Counted from the first letter of the stretch, positions 20,332-29,516 are shown. The stretch: 64,000 nucleotides of DNA from Flavobacterium sp. LC2016-23 (GCF_009674775.1 NZ_WKKE01000016.1:102854-166853); one strand, 5' to 3'. The notes: generated by a model not told the origin, from the letters alone. Program-made: numbers and translations.

Positions 20332-20378
20332 AAAGTTTCTTATACCATAGAAATTCCAAACTTTTAAATTGCTTCGCC

Positions 20379-20402
20379 TATTCGCTATTGCTCGGGTCCA
20401 AA
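20379..20402. repeat. Dispersed repeat family B copy
   Basis: GCTTCGCCTATTCGCTATTG followed by CTCGGGTCC, the inverted form of the element at 5885-5910. Confidence 0.6.
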
Positions 20403-20473
20403 TTCCAATATCTTTAATTGAAAAGTTTCAATCTTTTATGATTATTTTATTTAGAATTAATATAAATAATATT

Positions 20474-20481
20474 TATATTTG
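20474..20481 (+). promoter_or_regulatory. Host -7 promoter box (TATATTTG)
   Basis: Exact TAnnTTTG match 19 nt before the start of the Cys-rich small protein gene. Confidence 0.6.
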
Positions 20482-20500
20482 TTGAAATAAAAGATTTACG

Positions 20501-20857
20501 ATGAGAGAAATTGAACAAATTTACCACAACAATTTTGGAATAGCTTTTTACTGGAAAAATGGTAAAGAAGTTATTTCAGGAAAAGTACAGTTAGTTTTTA
20601 AAGAAACTGGCTTCTATTTTACAGTGGCGGAACTGAATCAATTTTGTAATTTGATTGAGGACAGTCTGATTGAAAATGCCTGCTGTGATTCCTGTGAATT
20701 AAAAAATTCCTGCCATAAATTTTTGCTCAAAACACCTTGCGCCCAGATCGATTTAGCGGTTTCCATGAAAGAATTAAAATCCATTAAAGATTTAGTGGAA
20801 GGTTCTTTATTTAAAATTGAACTTGAAGAATATATTTACGGCGCCGGTCTAAACTAA
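20501..20857 (+). CDS. Cys-rich conserved small protein
   Basis: A 118-aa cytosolic protein with six Cys, five of them clustered between residues ~65 and 90 (ENACCDSCELKNSCHKF then TPCAQ). This could bind a metal or an Fe-S cluster. No signal peptide or membrane segment. It has its own promoter and a 19-nt leader. Family not recognised; function unknown. Confidence 0.65.
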   Translation: MREIEQIYHNNFGIAFYWKNGKEVISGKVQLVFKETGFYFTVAELNQFCNLIEDSLIENACCDSCELKNSCHKFLLKTPCAQIDLAVSMKELKSIKDLVEGSLFKIELEEYIYGAGLN

Positions 20858-20940
20858 GACGCATCCTAAATTATTTAACACTTATTTCTCATTATAAAAA
20901 TATATTTTAGATTTAAACTAAAAAAAGTATATTTACTACA

Positions 20941-22152
20941 ATGAAAAAAATAAGGTTTCTTTTTTCCACTGTTGTTTTAGCGGTTTTACTAACCAACTGC
21001 ACCAACAAATCTGACGAATACATTGATCCGCGAGGAACCGATTATGCCGGTTCAGAAAGCTGCATTCAATGTCATCAGACACAATATCAGTCTGCGTTTC
21101 ACAGTTCCCATTTTAAAGCTTCCGCTCCCGCAACCAAAGAAAATATCCTTGGCGATTTTACCAATGGCAAAAATACATTCGTTTATGACAAAGACACTAA
21201 GCTTGTCATGGAAGAACGTAACGACAGTCTTTATCAGGTTGTATACAAAAATGGAAAAGAAGTTAAGGCTTATCCTTTTGAAATTCTTTTCGGAACCAAA
21301 CATGCCCAGACGAGTGCGTACTGGAAAAATCATTTTACTTACGAGCTACCTGTTTCTTACTACAAATCAATCAACAGCTGGGCGACAAGTCCCGGGTATT
21401 CTGCTACAATTCCAAATTTTGAAAGAGAAATTGACAAAGAATGTTTTGCCTGCCATAGTTCTAATATCGCAAGCCGTTATATTACTACAAGCTCAGACAG
21501 CATAACCTTCATGACAATGGAAGTGGAAGAATTCATGAATAAAAAAACAGTATTGTACGGAATAGATTGCGAACGCTGCCACGGCCCTGCTAAAAAACAC
21601 GTTCAGACGCATTTAAAGTTTCCGGATTTAAAAATCGCCCAGAACATTACAGGCTTCAAAAACCTGAACAGGCAGCAAAAAATAGATGCTTGCGCTTTAT
21701 GCCATTCGGGAAATGCTAAGATGAAACTAAAATCACGATTTAAGTTCAGACCAGGAGAGAAACTTACCGATTATTTCATGGAGAGACCGGGTACACCGGA
21801 TACCGTAAATTATGATGTTCATGGCAATCAAATGGGTCTGCTGTCGCAAAGTAAATGTTTCAAAAAAAGCCCGACTATGGATTGTATGTCCTGTCACAAT
21901 CCGCATCAGGATGCCTCGCAAAATCCTGCCTCTTATTCTAAAATTTGCATGAGCTGTCATCAGCAAACCCAACATAAAGCAGCAACTGTAAAAACACTTT
22001 CGAAAACAATGCTGGCGAATAATTGTGTAGAATGCCATATGCCGAAGCAGGATTCGAAAGCCATTTTTTTTCAGCAATCCAATAAGGCTCCGATTACCAG
22101 TTATTCTTTAAGAACACACAAAATCGGAATTTATCCGGCAGCTAAAAAATAA
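20941..22152 (+). CDS. Seven-haem c-type cytochrome lipoprotein
   Basis: A 403-aa lipoprotein precursor: basic N-terminus, hydrophobic segment and lipobox ending at Cys20. Seven CxxCH haem-c sites start at Cys41, 168, 210, 251, 315, 336 and 362. This matches the multihaem cytochrome c554-like class. It should be exported, haem-loaded and lipid-anchored in the periplasm or outer membrane as an electron carrier or reductase subunit. The redox partner is not in this window. Its stop codon abuts that of convergent lpxH (22152/22153) with no spacer. Confidence 0.9.
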   Translation: MKKIRFLFSTVVLAVLLTNCTNKSDEYIDPRGTDYAGSESCIQCHQTQYQSAFHSSHFKASAPATKENILGDFTNGKNTFVYDKDTKLVMEERNDSLYQVVYKNGKEVKAYPFEILFGTKHAQTSAYWKNHFTYELPVSYYKSINSWATSPGYSATIPNFEREIDKECFACHSSNIASRYITTSSDSITFMTMEVEEFMNKKTVLYGIDCERCHGPAKKHVQTHLKFPDLKIAQNITGFKNLNRQQKIDACALCHSGNAKMKLKSRFKFRPGEKLTDYFMERPGTPDTVNYDVHGNQMGLLSQSKCFKKSPTMDCMSCHNPHQDASQNPASYSKICMSCHQQTQHKAATVKTLSKTMLANNCVECHMPKQDSKAIFFQQSNKAPITSYSLRTHKIGIYPAAKK

Positions 22153-22896
22153 TTATTTTTCGAATTTCTGAAGTTCAAAAATTTCGCCATCAAAAACACC
22201 GTAGGTAAAATATCCGATCCAGTCGCCCAAATTTACATAATTGGAGTTTTCCCCAACCGGAATAATCATTGGCAAATGACGGTGGCCGAAAATAAAGTAA
22301 TTATAATGTTTCGTTTCCAGTTTTCGTTTGGCATACAAAACCAGCCATTCATTTTCTTCGCCTAAAAATTTCACATCTTCGTCACCCGAAATCAATTTGT
22401 TTTTTACCGAAAGATACTGCGCCAAACGAACCCCAATATCAGGATGCAGCCAACGGAAAAGCCATTTGGAAAAAGGATTTGTAAACACCTTTTTCATTCT
22501 TTTATAACCCTTATCTCCGGGACCTTTCCCGTCTCCGTGACCAATTAAAAACGTTTTTCCGTTAAAAGTAAATTCTTTGTTATCATGATAAACCGGAATA
22601 TTCAATTCGGTTTGAAAGTAGTCGTGCATCCATAAATCGTGATTCCCAACAAAAAAATAAATTGGAATTCCGCTATCACGAATTTCAGCCAGTTTTCCCA
22701 AAACACGTACAAAACCTTTTGGCACCACTGTTTTATATTCAAACCAAAAATCAAACAAATCCCCAAGCAGGAAGATTACTTCGGCATCCTGTTTTACTTC
22801 ATCTAACCACGCTACAAATTTTTGTTCACGGGGAAGACTCAACTCCGGAGTCGGAGCTCCAAAATGCTGATCAGAAGCGAAATATACTTTTTTCAT
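22153..22896 (-). CDS. lpxH: UDP-2,3-diacylglucosamine diphosphatase
   Basis: A 247-aa calcineurin-like phosphoesterase of lipid A biosynthesis, hydrolysing UDP-2,3-diacylglucosamine to lipid X and UMP at the inner membrane. Metal ligands are in SDQH (Asp9, His11), GDLFDFW (Asp46), GNHD, IGHGDG and FGHRH. The length is normal. Confidence 0.93.
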   Translation of the reverse strand: MKKVYFASDQHFGAPTPELSLPREQKFVAWLDEVKQDAEVIFLLGDLFDFWFEYKTVVPKGFVRVLGKLAEIRDSGIPIYFFVGNHDLWMHDYFQTELNIPVYHDNKEFTFNGKTFLIGHGDGKGPGDKGYKRMKKVFTNPFSKWLFRWLHPDIGVRLAQYLSVKNKLISGDEDVKFLGEENEWLVLYAKRKLETKHYNYFIFGHRHLPMIIPVGENSNYVNLGDWIGYFTYGVFDGEIFELQKFEK

Positions 22897-22980
22897 GAAT
22901 TATGAATTGTGAGTTGTGAATTGTGAGTTTTTCGCAATAGAAAAAATTGGAATTTGGGAATTTATTCTTTGGAATTTCTC

Positions 22981-23433
22981 TTAAACATTATCACTCGCAA
23001 ACCATTCGGCAAACGAAGATTCTGTTTCCTGAAGTTTAAGGGAAAAAAGTGAAATTCCCGCAGGCAAACGTGCGATGATTCTTTCTGAGAAATCGACTAC
23101 CATATTTTCGCTTGTTGGCTGATAATCCACTAAAATTACGTGATGTCCACGATTTTTCAATTCATTAGCCAGTTCGATATGTGGTGTTGTTTCATTAAAA
23201 ACAGTTGCATGATCAAACTGATCGACGATTTCTTCTTTTACAATTTTCTTTAGATCCGAAAAATCGATAACCATTCCGTATTTCACATTCGACCGGTCTG
23301 TGATTGGTGAACCAATAACTGTTACCGATAATTTATAACTGTGCCCATGAACGTTTTTACATTTTCCGTCGTAACCGTATAAAGCGTGGCCGGTTTCGAA
23401 ACTAAATTGTTTTGTAATTCTGATATTACTCAT
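22981..23433 (-). CDS. queD: 6-pyruvoyl-tetrahydropterin synthase family protein (QueD-like)
   Basis: A 150-aa enzyme of the PTPS/6-carboxytetrahydropterin synthase family. Zinc ligands His16, His29 and His31 (NVHGHSY), a catalytic Cys25 and the C-terminal LQETESSFAEW Glu motif are present. Most likely makes 6-carboxytetrahydropterin for queuosine synthesis. Other queuosine genes are not adjacent, so a true PTPS role is not excluded. Confidence 0.87.
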   Translation of the reverse strand: MSNIRITKQFSFETGHALYGYDGKCKNVHGHSYKLSVTVIGSPITDRSNVKYGMVIDFSDLKKIVKEEIVDQFDHATVFNETTPHIELANELKNRGHHVILVDYQPTSENMVVDFSERIIARLPAGISLFSLKLQETESSFAEWFASDNV

Positions 23434-23464
23434 CGATTTGAATTTTAGGTTGCAAATTTACAAA

Positions 23465-23641
23465 TTAATAACCGTTTTCATCTCTTTTTTTAGCCCTCAT
23501 ATACATAAAGTACGCGATTCCAATTAAAATCACGAAAGGAATAAACGATCCGATCACAACTCCAATCTGATAACTGCTATCGGGAGCATTTTTAATTTTG
23601 TCTGCAACAACTACTTTTTGGAATAAAGAAATAATAGTCAT
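23465..23641 (-). CDS. 58-aa single-pass membrane protein
   Basis: A small frame too short for most gene callers: 58 residues starting MTIISLFQKVVV. One strong membrane helix (about residues 26-48, YQIGVVIGSFIPFVILIGIA) and a basic C-terminal tail (RAKKRDENGY). The frame uses ordinary codons, has a clean ATG and fills the gap between two real genes on the same strand. Function unknown. Confidence 0.65.
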   Translation of the reverse strand: MTIISLFQKVVVADKIKNAPDSSYQIGVVIGSFIPFVILIGIAYFMYMRAKKRDENGY

Positions 23642-23759
23642 GTTTAATTTTTGTTTCGTAAATAATTAATTTAAACCGTAAAAACAGTTTTTAAAATATT
23701 TTAATAAATTTCAAAACTATACTTGTATTTCTTTAAAATCCATGACGAATATCATAAAC

Positions 23760-24524
23760 TTACTTTTTAAACTGCGTCAAAGCATTACGGGTAAAATCAG
23801 ACAAAACCAATTTTCCGGTAATTGCGGCACGTTCCAAAAGTAATGATTCCCAGTTTTCAGTTCCCTCCCAAATGATTTTTTTCATTTCGAATAAAGCCTG
23901 CGGATTATAGGAACTTAATTTTTGCGCAAAATCCTCAACAGCCGAATCAAGTTCATTAGCATTATAAATAGCAGAGAAAAGTCCGTTTTGTAAGGCCCAG
24001 TCTGCCGGTTTCCATTCGTGGGCCGCCAGTGTCATTTCTGCCATAGCGGTTTTACCAATTTTACGCGAAACAGCCGGCTCAATTACAAAAGGCCCGATAC
24101 CAATTGCAAGTTCCGAAAGTTTTACGGCGCTTTCAGGGGTTGCCAAAGCATAATCGCAGGCAGCTATAATGCCTACGCCTCCGCCAACCGCTTTTCCCTG
24201 AACGCGGCCAATAATAATTTTGGAACACTTTCTCATGGCATTTAATAAATGGGCAAAACCGGAGAAAAATGCTTTGCCCTGCTCCTCATTTTCCACTGCA
24301 AGAAGTTCATCAAAAGAAGCACCTGAACAAAAAACCTTGCTTCCCTCGCTTTGCAGCACAATTAAAGAGACCGTTTCATTACTGCTTAATACATTAATTT
24401 CGGAAGTAAGCCTGTCCAGCAGTTCCCTTGGAAAAGAATTACTGGCCGGATGACCAAACTGTACCGTTGCAACGGCATTTTGAATAGTAGTCTGCAAAGA
24501 TCCGCTTTGATATTCTGAACTCAT
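23760..24524 (-). CDS. Enoyl-CoA hydratase/isomerase family protein
   Basis: A 254-aa crotonase-fold protein. The oxyanion-hole segments are FCSGASFDEL and GKAVGGGVGIIAACDYALA, with a candidate acid Glu in KLSELAIGIGP. The second usual catalytic Glu is not obvious, so hydratase versus isomerase cannot be decided. Likely fatty-acid or aromatic-acid degradation. It is transcribed away from the tRNA-Ala gene. Confidence 0.85.
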   Translation of the reverse strand: MSSEYQSGSLQTTIQNAVATVQFGHPASNSFPRELLDRLTSEINVLSSNETVSLIVLQSEGSKVFCSGASFDELLAVENEEQGKAFFSGFAHLLNAMRKCSKIIIGRVQGKAVGGGVGIIAACDYALATPESAVKLSELAIGIGPFVIEPAVSRKIGKTAMAEMTLAAHEWKPADWALQNGLFSAIYNANELDSAVEDFAQKLSSYNPQALFEMKKIIWEGTENWESLLLERAAITGKLVLSDFTRNALTQFKK

Positions 24525-24631
24525 AGAAATAGTTTTTGACCGTAAAGTTACGGTTTTGGCAACTATTTTTGTCTGAACCTGTTTTGAAATTTGGTTTTTG
24601 AAAAATAATTGACTTTATTTGCTATCGAATT

Positions 24632-24705
24632 GGGGGATTAGCTCATTTGGCTAGAGTGCTTGCCTGGCAGGCAAGAGGTGACCGGTTCGAATCCGGTATT
24701 CTCCA
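24632..24705 (+). tRNA. tRNA-Ala (anticodon GGC)
   Basis: A full cloverleaf. The acceptor stem GGGGGAT/ATTCTCC includes the G3-U70 pair that identifies alanine tRNAs. The anticodon stem CTTGC/GCAAG has loop CTGGCAG (anticodon GGC), and the T arm is ACCGG-TTCGAAT-CCGGT. CCA is not encoded. The last 16 bases are part of the phage attachment core, so the gene stays intact after integration. Confidence 0.95.
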
Positions 24706-24706
24706 C
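24690..24706. repeat. Prophage attachment site attL (core)
   Basis: 17-bp core AATCCGGTATTCTCCAC at the tRNA 3' end, repeated exactly at 63659-63675. The flanking bases differ on both sides. Confidence 0.93.
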
Positions 24707-24709
24707 TAC

Positions 24710-24751
24710 AATCTTTCTAACCCATATAAATCTTAGGGTTAGAAAGATTTT
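24710..24751 (+). terminator. Phage-supplied terminator for the tRNA
   Basis: Perfect 14-bp stem AATCTTTCTAACCC (24710-24723) with its complement (24736-24749), 12-base loop, then a short T run. It lies 5 bases beyond the tRNA end on the phage side of attL and replaces the host terminator displaced to 63685. Confidence 0.8.
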
Positions 24752-24762
24752 TACAAAAAATC

Positions 24763-24781
24763 TGTGTCAAAATTGTGTCAA
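24763..24781. promoter_or_regulatory. Candidate integrase arm sites, left pair
   Basis: Two TGTGTCAA direct repeats 11 bp apart (24763 and 24774), 57 bp inside attL. The same pair with the same 11-bp spacing occurs at 63551-63569 inside attR. Confidence 0.6.
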
Positions 24782-24828
24782 CATTATTTTTTTAGAAAAT
24801 TTTAAATTTTTTAAAAGAATAAAAAAAA

Positions 24829-26016
24829 ATGCAAAATTCTCAAGTACGTAGAGTATCAAGTTTAATCTTTGTAGATTTTAAACCTGCAGAATTAAAAATG
24901 AATAAGGAGTGGATTATTGTCTTTTACTCCAAAAATCCCATCACAAATAAATTAGAAAGATTTAGGCATCGCGTTCCTACAATGGAATCCAGACCTCAAA
25001 GGCTTAAACTCGCAAAATCCATTGTGGCAGCTATTAATTTAAAACTGGCTGCAGGTTGGTCGCCGTTCCTTGAACAGGTAGGTAGCAATTACAAGACTTT
25101 TGAAGATGCTATCGATGATTTTTTAGCCAGCATAAAAAAACAGATAAAAGACAATGTACTCCGCCCGGATACTCTTAGAACCTATAATTCAAATATCAAC
25201 TTACTGAAACTGTATTTTCAGGAAAAGAAAATAAAAATTGTTTTCGCATTAGAACTAAAGAAGCACCTTTGCGTAAATTATTTGGATTGGATTTACATCG
25301 AACGAAATTCTTCGCCCCGGACCAGAAACAATCACCTTGCATTTTTACGACTATTTTCGGCATTCCTGATCGGGAGGGGAATTTTAAATGAAAACCCCAC
25401 AATGGGAATTCAAGGTTTAAAACCACCGGCAAAAGAACGGCAGATAATTCCAGAGGCGATAAAACAAAGAATATACGAAGAATTTCAAAAATATAAAGAT
25501 GGATATCCCGCACTTTGTATGTCGACGTACTTTTGCTTTATACGTAATAGTGAACTTGGAAAACTTAAAATCTGGATGCTGAATTTTGAAGATAATTCCA
25601 TTTTTTTACCAAAGGAGATATCAAAAAATAAAAAGGATGAAAGCGTTACGATACCAGCGCAATTCTTAAATGCTATAAAAAATCATGTCGGAGATTCACC
25701 GAAGGATTATTATGTTTTTTCAAACAACCAATTTAAGCCAGGATTAAAAAAAATGACTGCAAATAAAATTGGAAACGCTTGGGAGGTTTTAAGAGTTAAA
25801 TTAAACTTAGAAAGTAAGTACCAGTTTTATAGTTTAAAGGATACCGGAATTACGGATTTACTAAACAGCGGCGTTCCTGCCATAAAAGTCAGAGATCAGG
25901 CGCGACATTCTGAAATTAAAATTACAGAGATGTATGCTATCAGAAAAAACACCTGTGATTCCATTATTCAACAAGCCGATATTTCTTTTGGTGTATTGAA
26001 AAGGCCACTTAATTAA
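24829..26016 (+). CDS. int: Tyrosine-recombinase phage integrase
   Basis: A 395-aa integrase with the Bacteroidota layout: an N-terminal arm-binding region (~1-80), a SAM-like core-binding domain (~88-195) and a C-terminal catalytic domain. Catalytic candidates are Arg239 in FIRNSELGK, Lys266-269, His360 in QARHSEIKITEMY and nucleophile Tyr369. Box II, normally HxxR, reads YSLKD, so its His and Arg appear replaced by Tyr334 and Lys337. It should mediate att recombination at tRNA-Ala. The gene begins 122 bp inside attL and ends in a palindromic terminator. Confidence 0.92.
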   Translation: MQNSQVRRVSSLIFVDFKPAELKMNKEWIIVFYSKNPITNKLERFRHRVPTMESRPQRLKLAKSIVAAINLKLAAGWSPFLEQVGSNYKTFEDAIDDFLASIKKQIKDNVLRPDTLRTYNSNINLLKLYFQEKKIKIVFALELKKHLCVNYLDWIYIERNSSPRTRNNHLAFLRLFSAFLIGRGILNENPTMGIQGLKPPAKERQIIPEAIKQRIYEEFQKYKDGYPALCMSTYFCFIRNSELGKLKIWMLNFEDNSIFLPKEISKNKKDESVTIPAQFLNAIKNHVGDSPKDYYVFSNNQFKPGLKKMTANKIGNAWEVLRVKLNLESKYQFYSLKDTGITDLLNSGVPAIKVRDQARHSEIKITEMYAIRKNTCDSIIQQADISFGVLKRPLN

Positions 26017-26026
26017 GTGGCCTTTT
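25999..26026. terminator. Bidirectional terminator, 28-bp perfect palindrome
   Basis: AAAAGGCCACTTAA and its exact complement with no loop bases, overlapping the integrase stop codon. It lies between convergent integrase and tail genes and can end both transcripts. Confidence 0.85.
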
Positions 26027-26028
26027 CC

Positions 26029-27879
26029 TTAAAAAGTAATACTTTGAAGTTTAAATTTAAGCATAAAATTATCCTGAGTAGTTTCTGTACTTTCTGTAAC
26101 TGAGATCATATACTCCTGGTGATCGATGAAAATCCGTTTTAATTTTGCTATTTTGTTTTTCTCAATTTCGGTAAAAGGCCCCACAACTTCTACTAATGAA
26201 CTCTGTAGAAGGAACTTTATAAATTTCTTCCAAAAAACAGCGTAAATACCCTTTTCACCATCTATTTTCAGCGTTTGATCTAAATAATTATATGAGACAA
26301 AAGGTTTTTCTGAAGGATCATAAATCATTAAACCAATGCCAGATCTCGAAGCAACTTCTTCCGACAAATTTGCAGTAAAAGTACCTGGTATAAATTTGAA
26401 TTTAGAAAATAAGTTTTCGCAAAAATCAGATTTTTGCGAAGTATATTCTTCCGTTCCGGTTGCCGTTATCCATAATGCGGAATCTACATCATTATCATAT
26501 TTCAAAAGATACGCTGTATACGGTGCAGGATCATACGATTTAAACTGCAATGATTTCTTTACAATAAATGTCGAAGAATTATTTATCGTCACTTCATTAA
26601 ACTCGAATTTCAAAGTTTTTGCGAAATCATCCGGAGTGATTTCCAAATTAAATAAATTCTGAATTTCGTTTAAATAGGTTGCAAATGTCCAATCTGGCAA
26701 ATATCTGCCTAATTCAATCGTGGGATGCATCTGATTACCTTTATTGTCGTTGTTCAAAGCCGATAGAAAATAGACAGGCATAAGATTTTCCTGAGTTGAA
26801 TATTGAAAGGAAAGCTGATGTGAAACTTCATTTCCGGTAACTTCAAATTCACAGATTCCCTCAAAAACTTCCGACGGCCTGTTAGCACCGTAAGAGTAAG
26901 CGAATTTAAGACCACCTGCGTAGCTAATACTAAAAACCCGACCATATTCATCGCCTGTAAAAGTTGTTTCTTCAAATCGATACTTAACGTAATAGGTACC
27001 AGGTGTCGTAATATTATAGTAAAAATTCGTATTCCAAAAATTACCACCCTCTACATAATGCAGAGGAGGAAATTGCTGTTTAATATAATTTGCCTTTGTC
27101 AAATTATCTTTAGTGGATAAAAGTAAAATACGCTTTAAAAACTCATTTTCCATTGCTGATCCCACGGCCTTAAAATCAATGCTTTTTAAAGCATAATATA
27201 AAGGAGAAAGTAAGAAAACCTGTGGACTTACAACATTTTTGTTTTTGACTACAAGTTCATTTTCGGCGATCTGAACGGAATTTAGAATTAACCCATCGTT
27301 GTCGTAATCATTAATCCGGTTTTTGTATAAGTACCATTCATCATCCGGTTCCAAGTTCACACCAAACTTATTTATCCAACTCATAGTAGGAAACTGCCAT
27401 TTAACTTCTGGAAAGTTTTTATCCAAAAATGGTAATGGATAGGTTTGCCAGTGCTCAGAACCTTCGATTACATCTTCACTTTCTACAGAGTATGGAATTG
27501 GATTTTCTTCACCCGGAATAACTGATACTGTCGGCATGAATTCTGAGATCTTTTTATTCATCAATGTAAATATTTTGGAGGAATATCTTAGGTTACATTT
27601 TCTAAAACCGTCCAAATACGATAAAATTTGCAATTCCCCATAGTATTTTTCACTGCCTTCAAATACAATAACATCTACAATCTTTACCTTTTTAACTGAG
27701 GCTAAATCTCTAGTTCCAAGTGCCAGTTTAGTCTTTTTGTTTTCAATAACCAAAAAGGGAAAGCTTGATGCAGAAACTTTAAAGTCCCGAGATAAAGCAT
27801 TGTTTTCAGATTTTATGGTTAATGTATCCTTTACAATATCAATCTCAATGCCGTTTGCTATAATTTTAATTATACTCAT
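26029..27879 (-). CDS. Phage tail tip/baseplate protein (predicted)
   Basis: A 616-aa beta-rich protein at the distal end of the tail operon. Position after the tape measure and its length suit a tail-associated hub or tip protein. The N-terminal 120 residues (DFKVSASSFPFLVIENKKTK, then YGELQILSYLDG) look like a conserved adaptor domain. No enzymatic motif is seen. It overlaps the collar gene by 4 bp and is the last gene before the terminator shared with int. The role is inferred from position and composition only. Confidence 0.6.
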   Translation of the reverse strand: MSIIKIIANGIEIDIVKDTLTIKSENNALSRDFKVSASSFPFLVIENKKTKLALGTRDLASVKKVKIVDVIVFEGSEKYYGELQILSYLDGFRKCNLRYSSKIFTLMNKKISEFMPTVSVIPGEENPIPYSVESEDVIEGSEHWQTYPLPFLDKNFPEVKWQFPTMSWINKFGVNLEPDDEWYLYKNRINDYDNDGLILNSVQIAENELVVKNKNVVSPQVFLLSPLYYALKSIDFKAVGSAMENEFLKRILLLSTKDNLTKANYIKQQFPPLHYVEGGNFWNTNFYYNITTPGTYYVKYRFEETTFTGDEYGRVFSISYAGGLKFAYSYGANRPSEVFEGICEFEVTGNEVSHQLSFQYSTQENLMPVYFLSALNNDNKGNQMHPTIELGRYLPDWTFATYLNEIQNLFNLEITPDDFAKTLKFEFNEVTINNSSTFIVKKSLQFKSYDPAPYTAYLLKYDNDVDSALWITATGTEEYTSQKSDFCENLFSKFKFIPGTFTANLSEEVASRSGIGLMIYDPSEKPFVSYNYLDQTLKIDGEKGIYAVFWKKFIKFLLQSSLVEVVGPFTEIEKNKIAKLKRIFIDHQEYMISVTESTETTQDNFMLKFKLQSITF

Positions 27880-28367
27880 AATTTTTGAATATAAAGTACT
27901 ACAAGATAAGGCTGAAGGTTCTTATTTACGCCAGATACACCAACTGTTGTAGTGCTCGCAATTTGCCCCCAGAGGTAATTACCACTGTCTAAACCATTAC
28001 TTCCCGTATTGGGAGCACCAAAACCCCAAGTATTATGTGAATGTTCAACCAGAACGGCATCTTTTGAGCCACCTGTATCACCTATCACAGGATAATCGTC
28101 ACTATATCCTAATGGGACCCTTCCCCCGAAGGGTTCAGTTCCGTTTAATCCGTTGCAAATTGCCCAACCGGCCCTTTTTCCTCTGCCAAGTCCTGTCGCA
28201 GTATAATCTGCCGAAATTTCTTCTTCCGAACAAATAACAATTTTCACATCTCCTGGTAAAAAAATGGATTGAAGCATGTGACGCAAGAGCGATCTTACTT
28301 CTCCAGCGGTGTTCTTATCTCCGTCACCTAAAGCTGCTATTAAATTTTCAAATCCTGCATGATCCAT
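27876..28367 (-). CDS. Tail collar-domain protein
   Basis: A 163-aa protein whose C-terminal ~120 residues match the phage tail-collar fold: GWAICNGLNGTE, then GGRVPLGY, a Gly-Gly-Ser turn, VEHSHN, and a closing NLQPYLVVLYIQKL. Such domains sit at the tips of fibres and in host-recognition devices. The N-terminal ~45 residues are helical, probably for trimerisation or attachment. Likely part of the receptor-binding apparatus. Confidence 0.78.
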   Translation of the reverse strand: MDHAGFENLIAALGDGDKNTAGEVRSLLRHMLQSIFLPGDVKIVICSEEEISADYTATGLGRGKRAGWAICNGLNGTEPFGGRVPLGYSDDYPVIGDTGGSKDAVLVEHSHNTWGFGAPNTGSNGLDSGNYLWGQIASTTTVGVSGVNKNLQPYLVVLYIQKL

Positions 28368-28379
28368 GTTTTTCTATTA

Positions 28380-29498
28380 TTAAGTTAACCAATCCTGTGG
28401 CGAAAAATCCGGATAATCCCAATCGGCTCCGGCTTCAGTATCAAAAACGTTACTTACCTTACCATTTTTAGTAAAAGTAAATACCAATTCCTGCGCATAT
28501 AAATGCTTTTTGTCACGATATTCTAAAAGCTTTTTGATGTCTGGCTGGATTTTTCGCCATTGATTATTGATACGAATAAGGACTTCGTGAGAACTGGCAA
28601 TTTGATTGACTATTGCGCGCTCATTTTGTAAGAGTGAGGCTGTATTTAACGTATATGTAGCTTCCTCGTTAATTTCGAAAATCTCGCTTGTACCATCTGA
28701 CTGTGTATATTTCTCGACAGAGAAAGAGTCTTGAATTTCTAGTTCACCATCGAAATAAGCAGGTATATAATACCCAAAGTTATTTTTAAAATAAATTTCT
28801 TTAACGGTAAAATCAGGAAACCTTATCAATTTGTAGATCCTGGTAATTTCAGTTAGACCACACATGATTTTAAGTTCAAAGTATAATGTGTCTTTAACTA
28901 AAATTATTGGTGATAAGTCAAAAAAGTATAGAAATATTTTTTTATCGGTAAAAGTATCAGATGTGACAGCATTTATCAAATTTCCAAAATTATCATACAA
29001 TTTCACATCGACACTTTCACCCAGTGCTTTCACATAAAACGGAACGATTATTTTACCGTTTTCAGGCACTAAAATAACCGGCGGAGTTACTCCGAGAATT
29101 TGAATTTTAGTACTATCATCGAAATAAACCGGCTTTACATTAAATAAAAAGAAAAATTGAGGTAAACTAATGCTATCGCTTATCTCATCGGTTTCAAGTG
29201 ATAATTCCTGAATAGTAATATTGATCTTCTTTTTAAGATGCACCTGTTCTACTAATCCATTTTCCTGAAACACCGTCAAAATGGTTTCGAAATACGCGTT
29301 ATAGAGTTTAACAAGATCTTTACTTGCGGTGTAACTGTCCTTTCTCGACCATCCCTGTTCATCAAAAAGAACATCATCCACGTAAATCAGTGCGCGAAAA
29401 TAAAAACCATCTCCGTTCGTAGATTCAATTTGGATCTCTGTATTATTTGCATCAAGCAAAACCCTATTCAATGCCGGCGATTTTATAATTGATATCAT
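28380..29498 (-). CDS. Phage tail protein of unknown role
   Basis: A 372-aa protein of beta-strand character with no signal peptide and no catalytic motif. First gene of the last late unit, directly downstream of the phage promoter at 29517-29552, and co-transcribed with the collar and tip proteins. Probably a distal tail component. Confidence 0.55.
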   Translation of the reverse strand: MISIIKSPALNRVLLDANNTEIQIESTNGDGFYFRALIYVDDVLFDEQGWSRKDSYTASKDLVKLYNAYFETILTVFQENGLVEQVHLKKKINITIQELSLETDEISDSISLPQFFFLFNVKPVYFDDSTKIQILGVTPPVILVPENGKIIVPFYVKALGESVDVKLYDNFGNLINAVTSDTFTDKKIFLYFFDLSPIILVKDTLYFELKIMCGLTEITRIYKLIRFPDFTVKEIYFKNNFGYYIPAYFDGELEIQDSFSVEKYTQSDGTSEIFEINEEATYTLNTASLLQNERAIVNQIASSHEVLIRINNQWRKIQPDIKKLLEYRDKKHLYAQELVFTFTKNGKVSNVFDTEAGADWDYPDFSPQDWLT

Positions 29499-29516
29499 TT
29501 TTGGTTTATTATTCTA

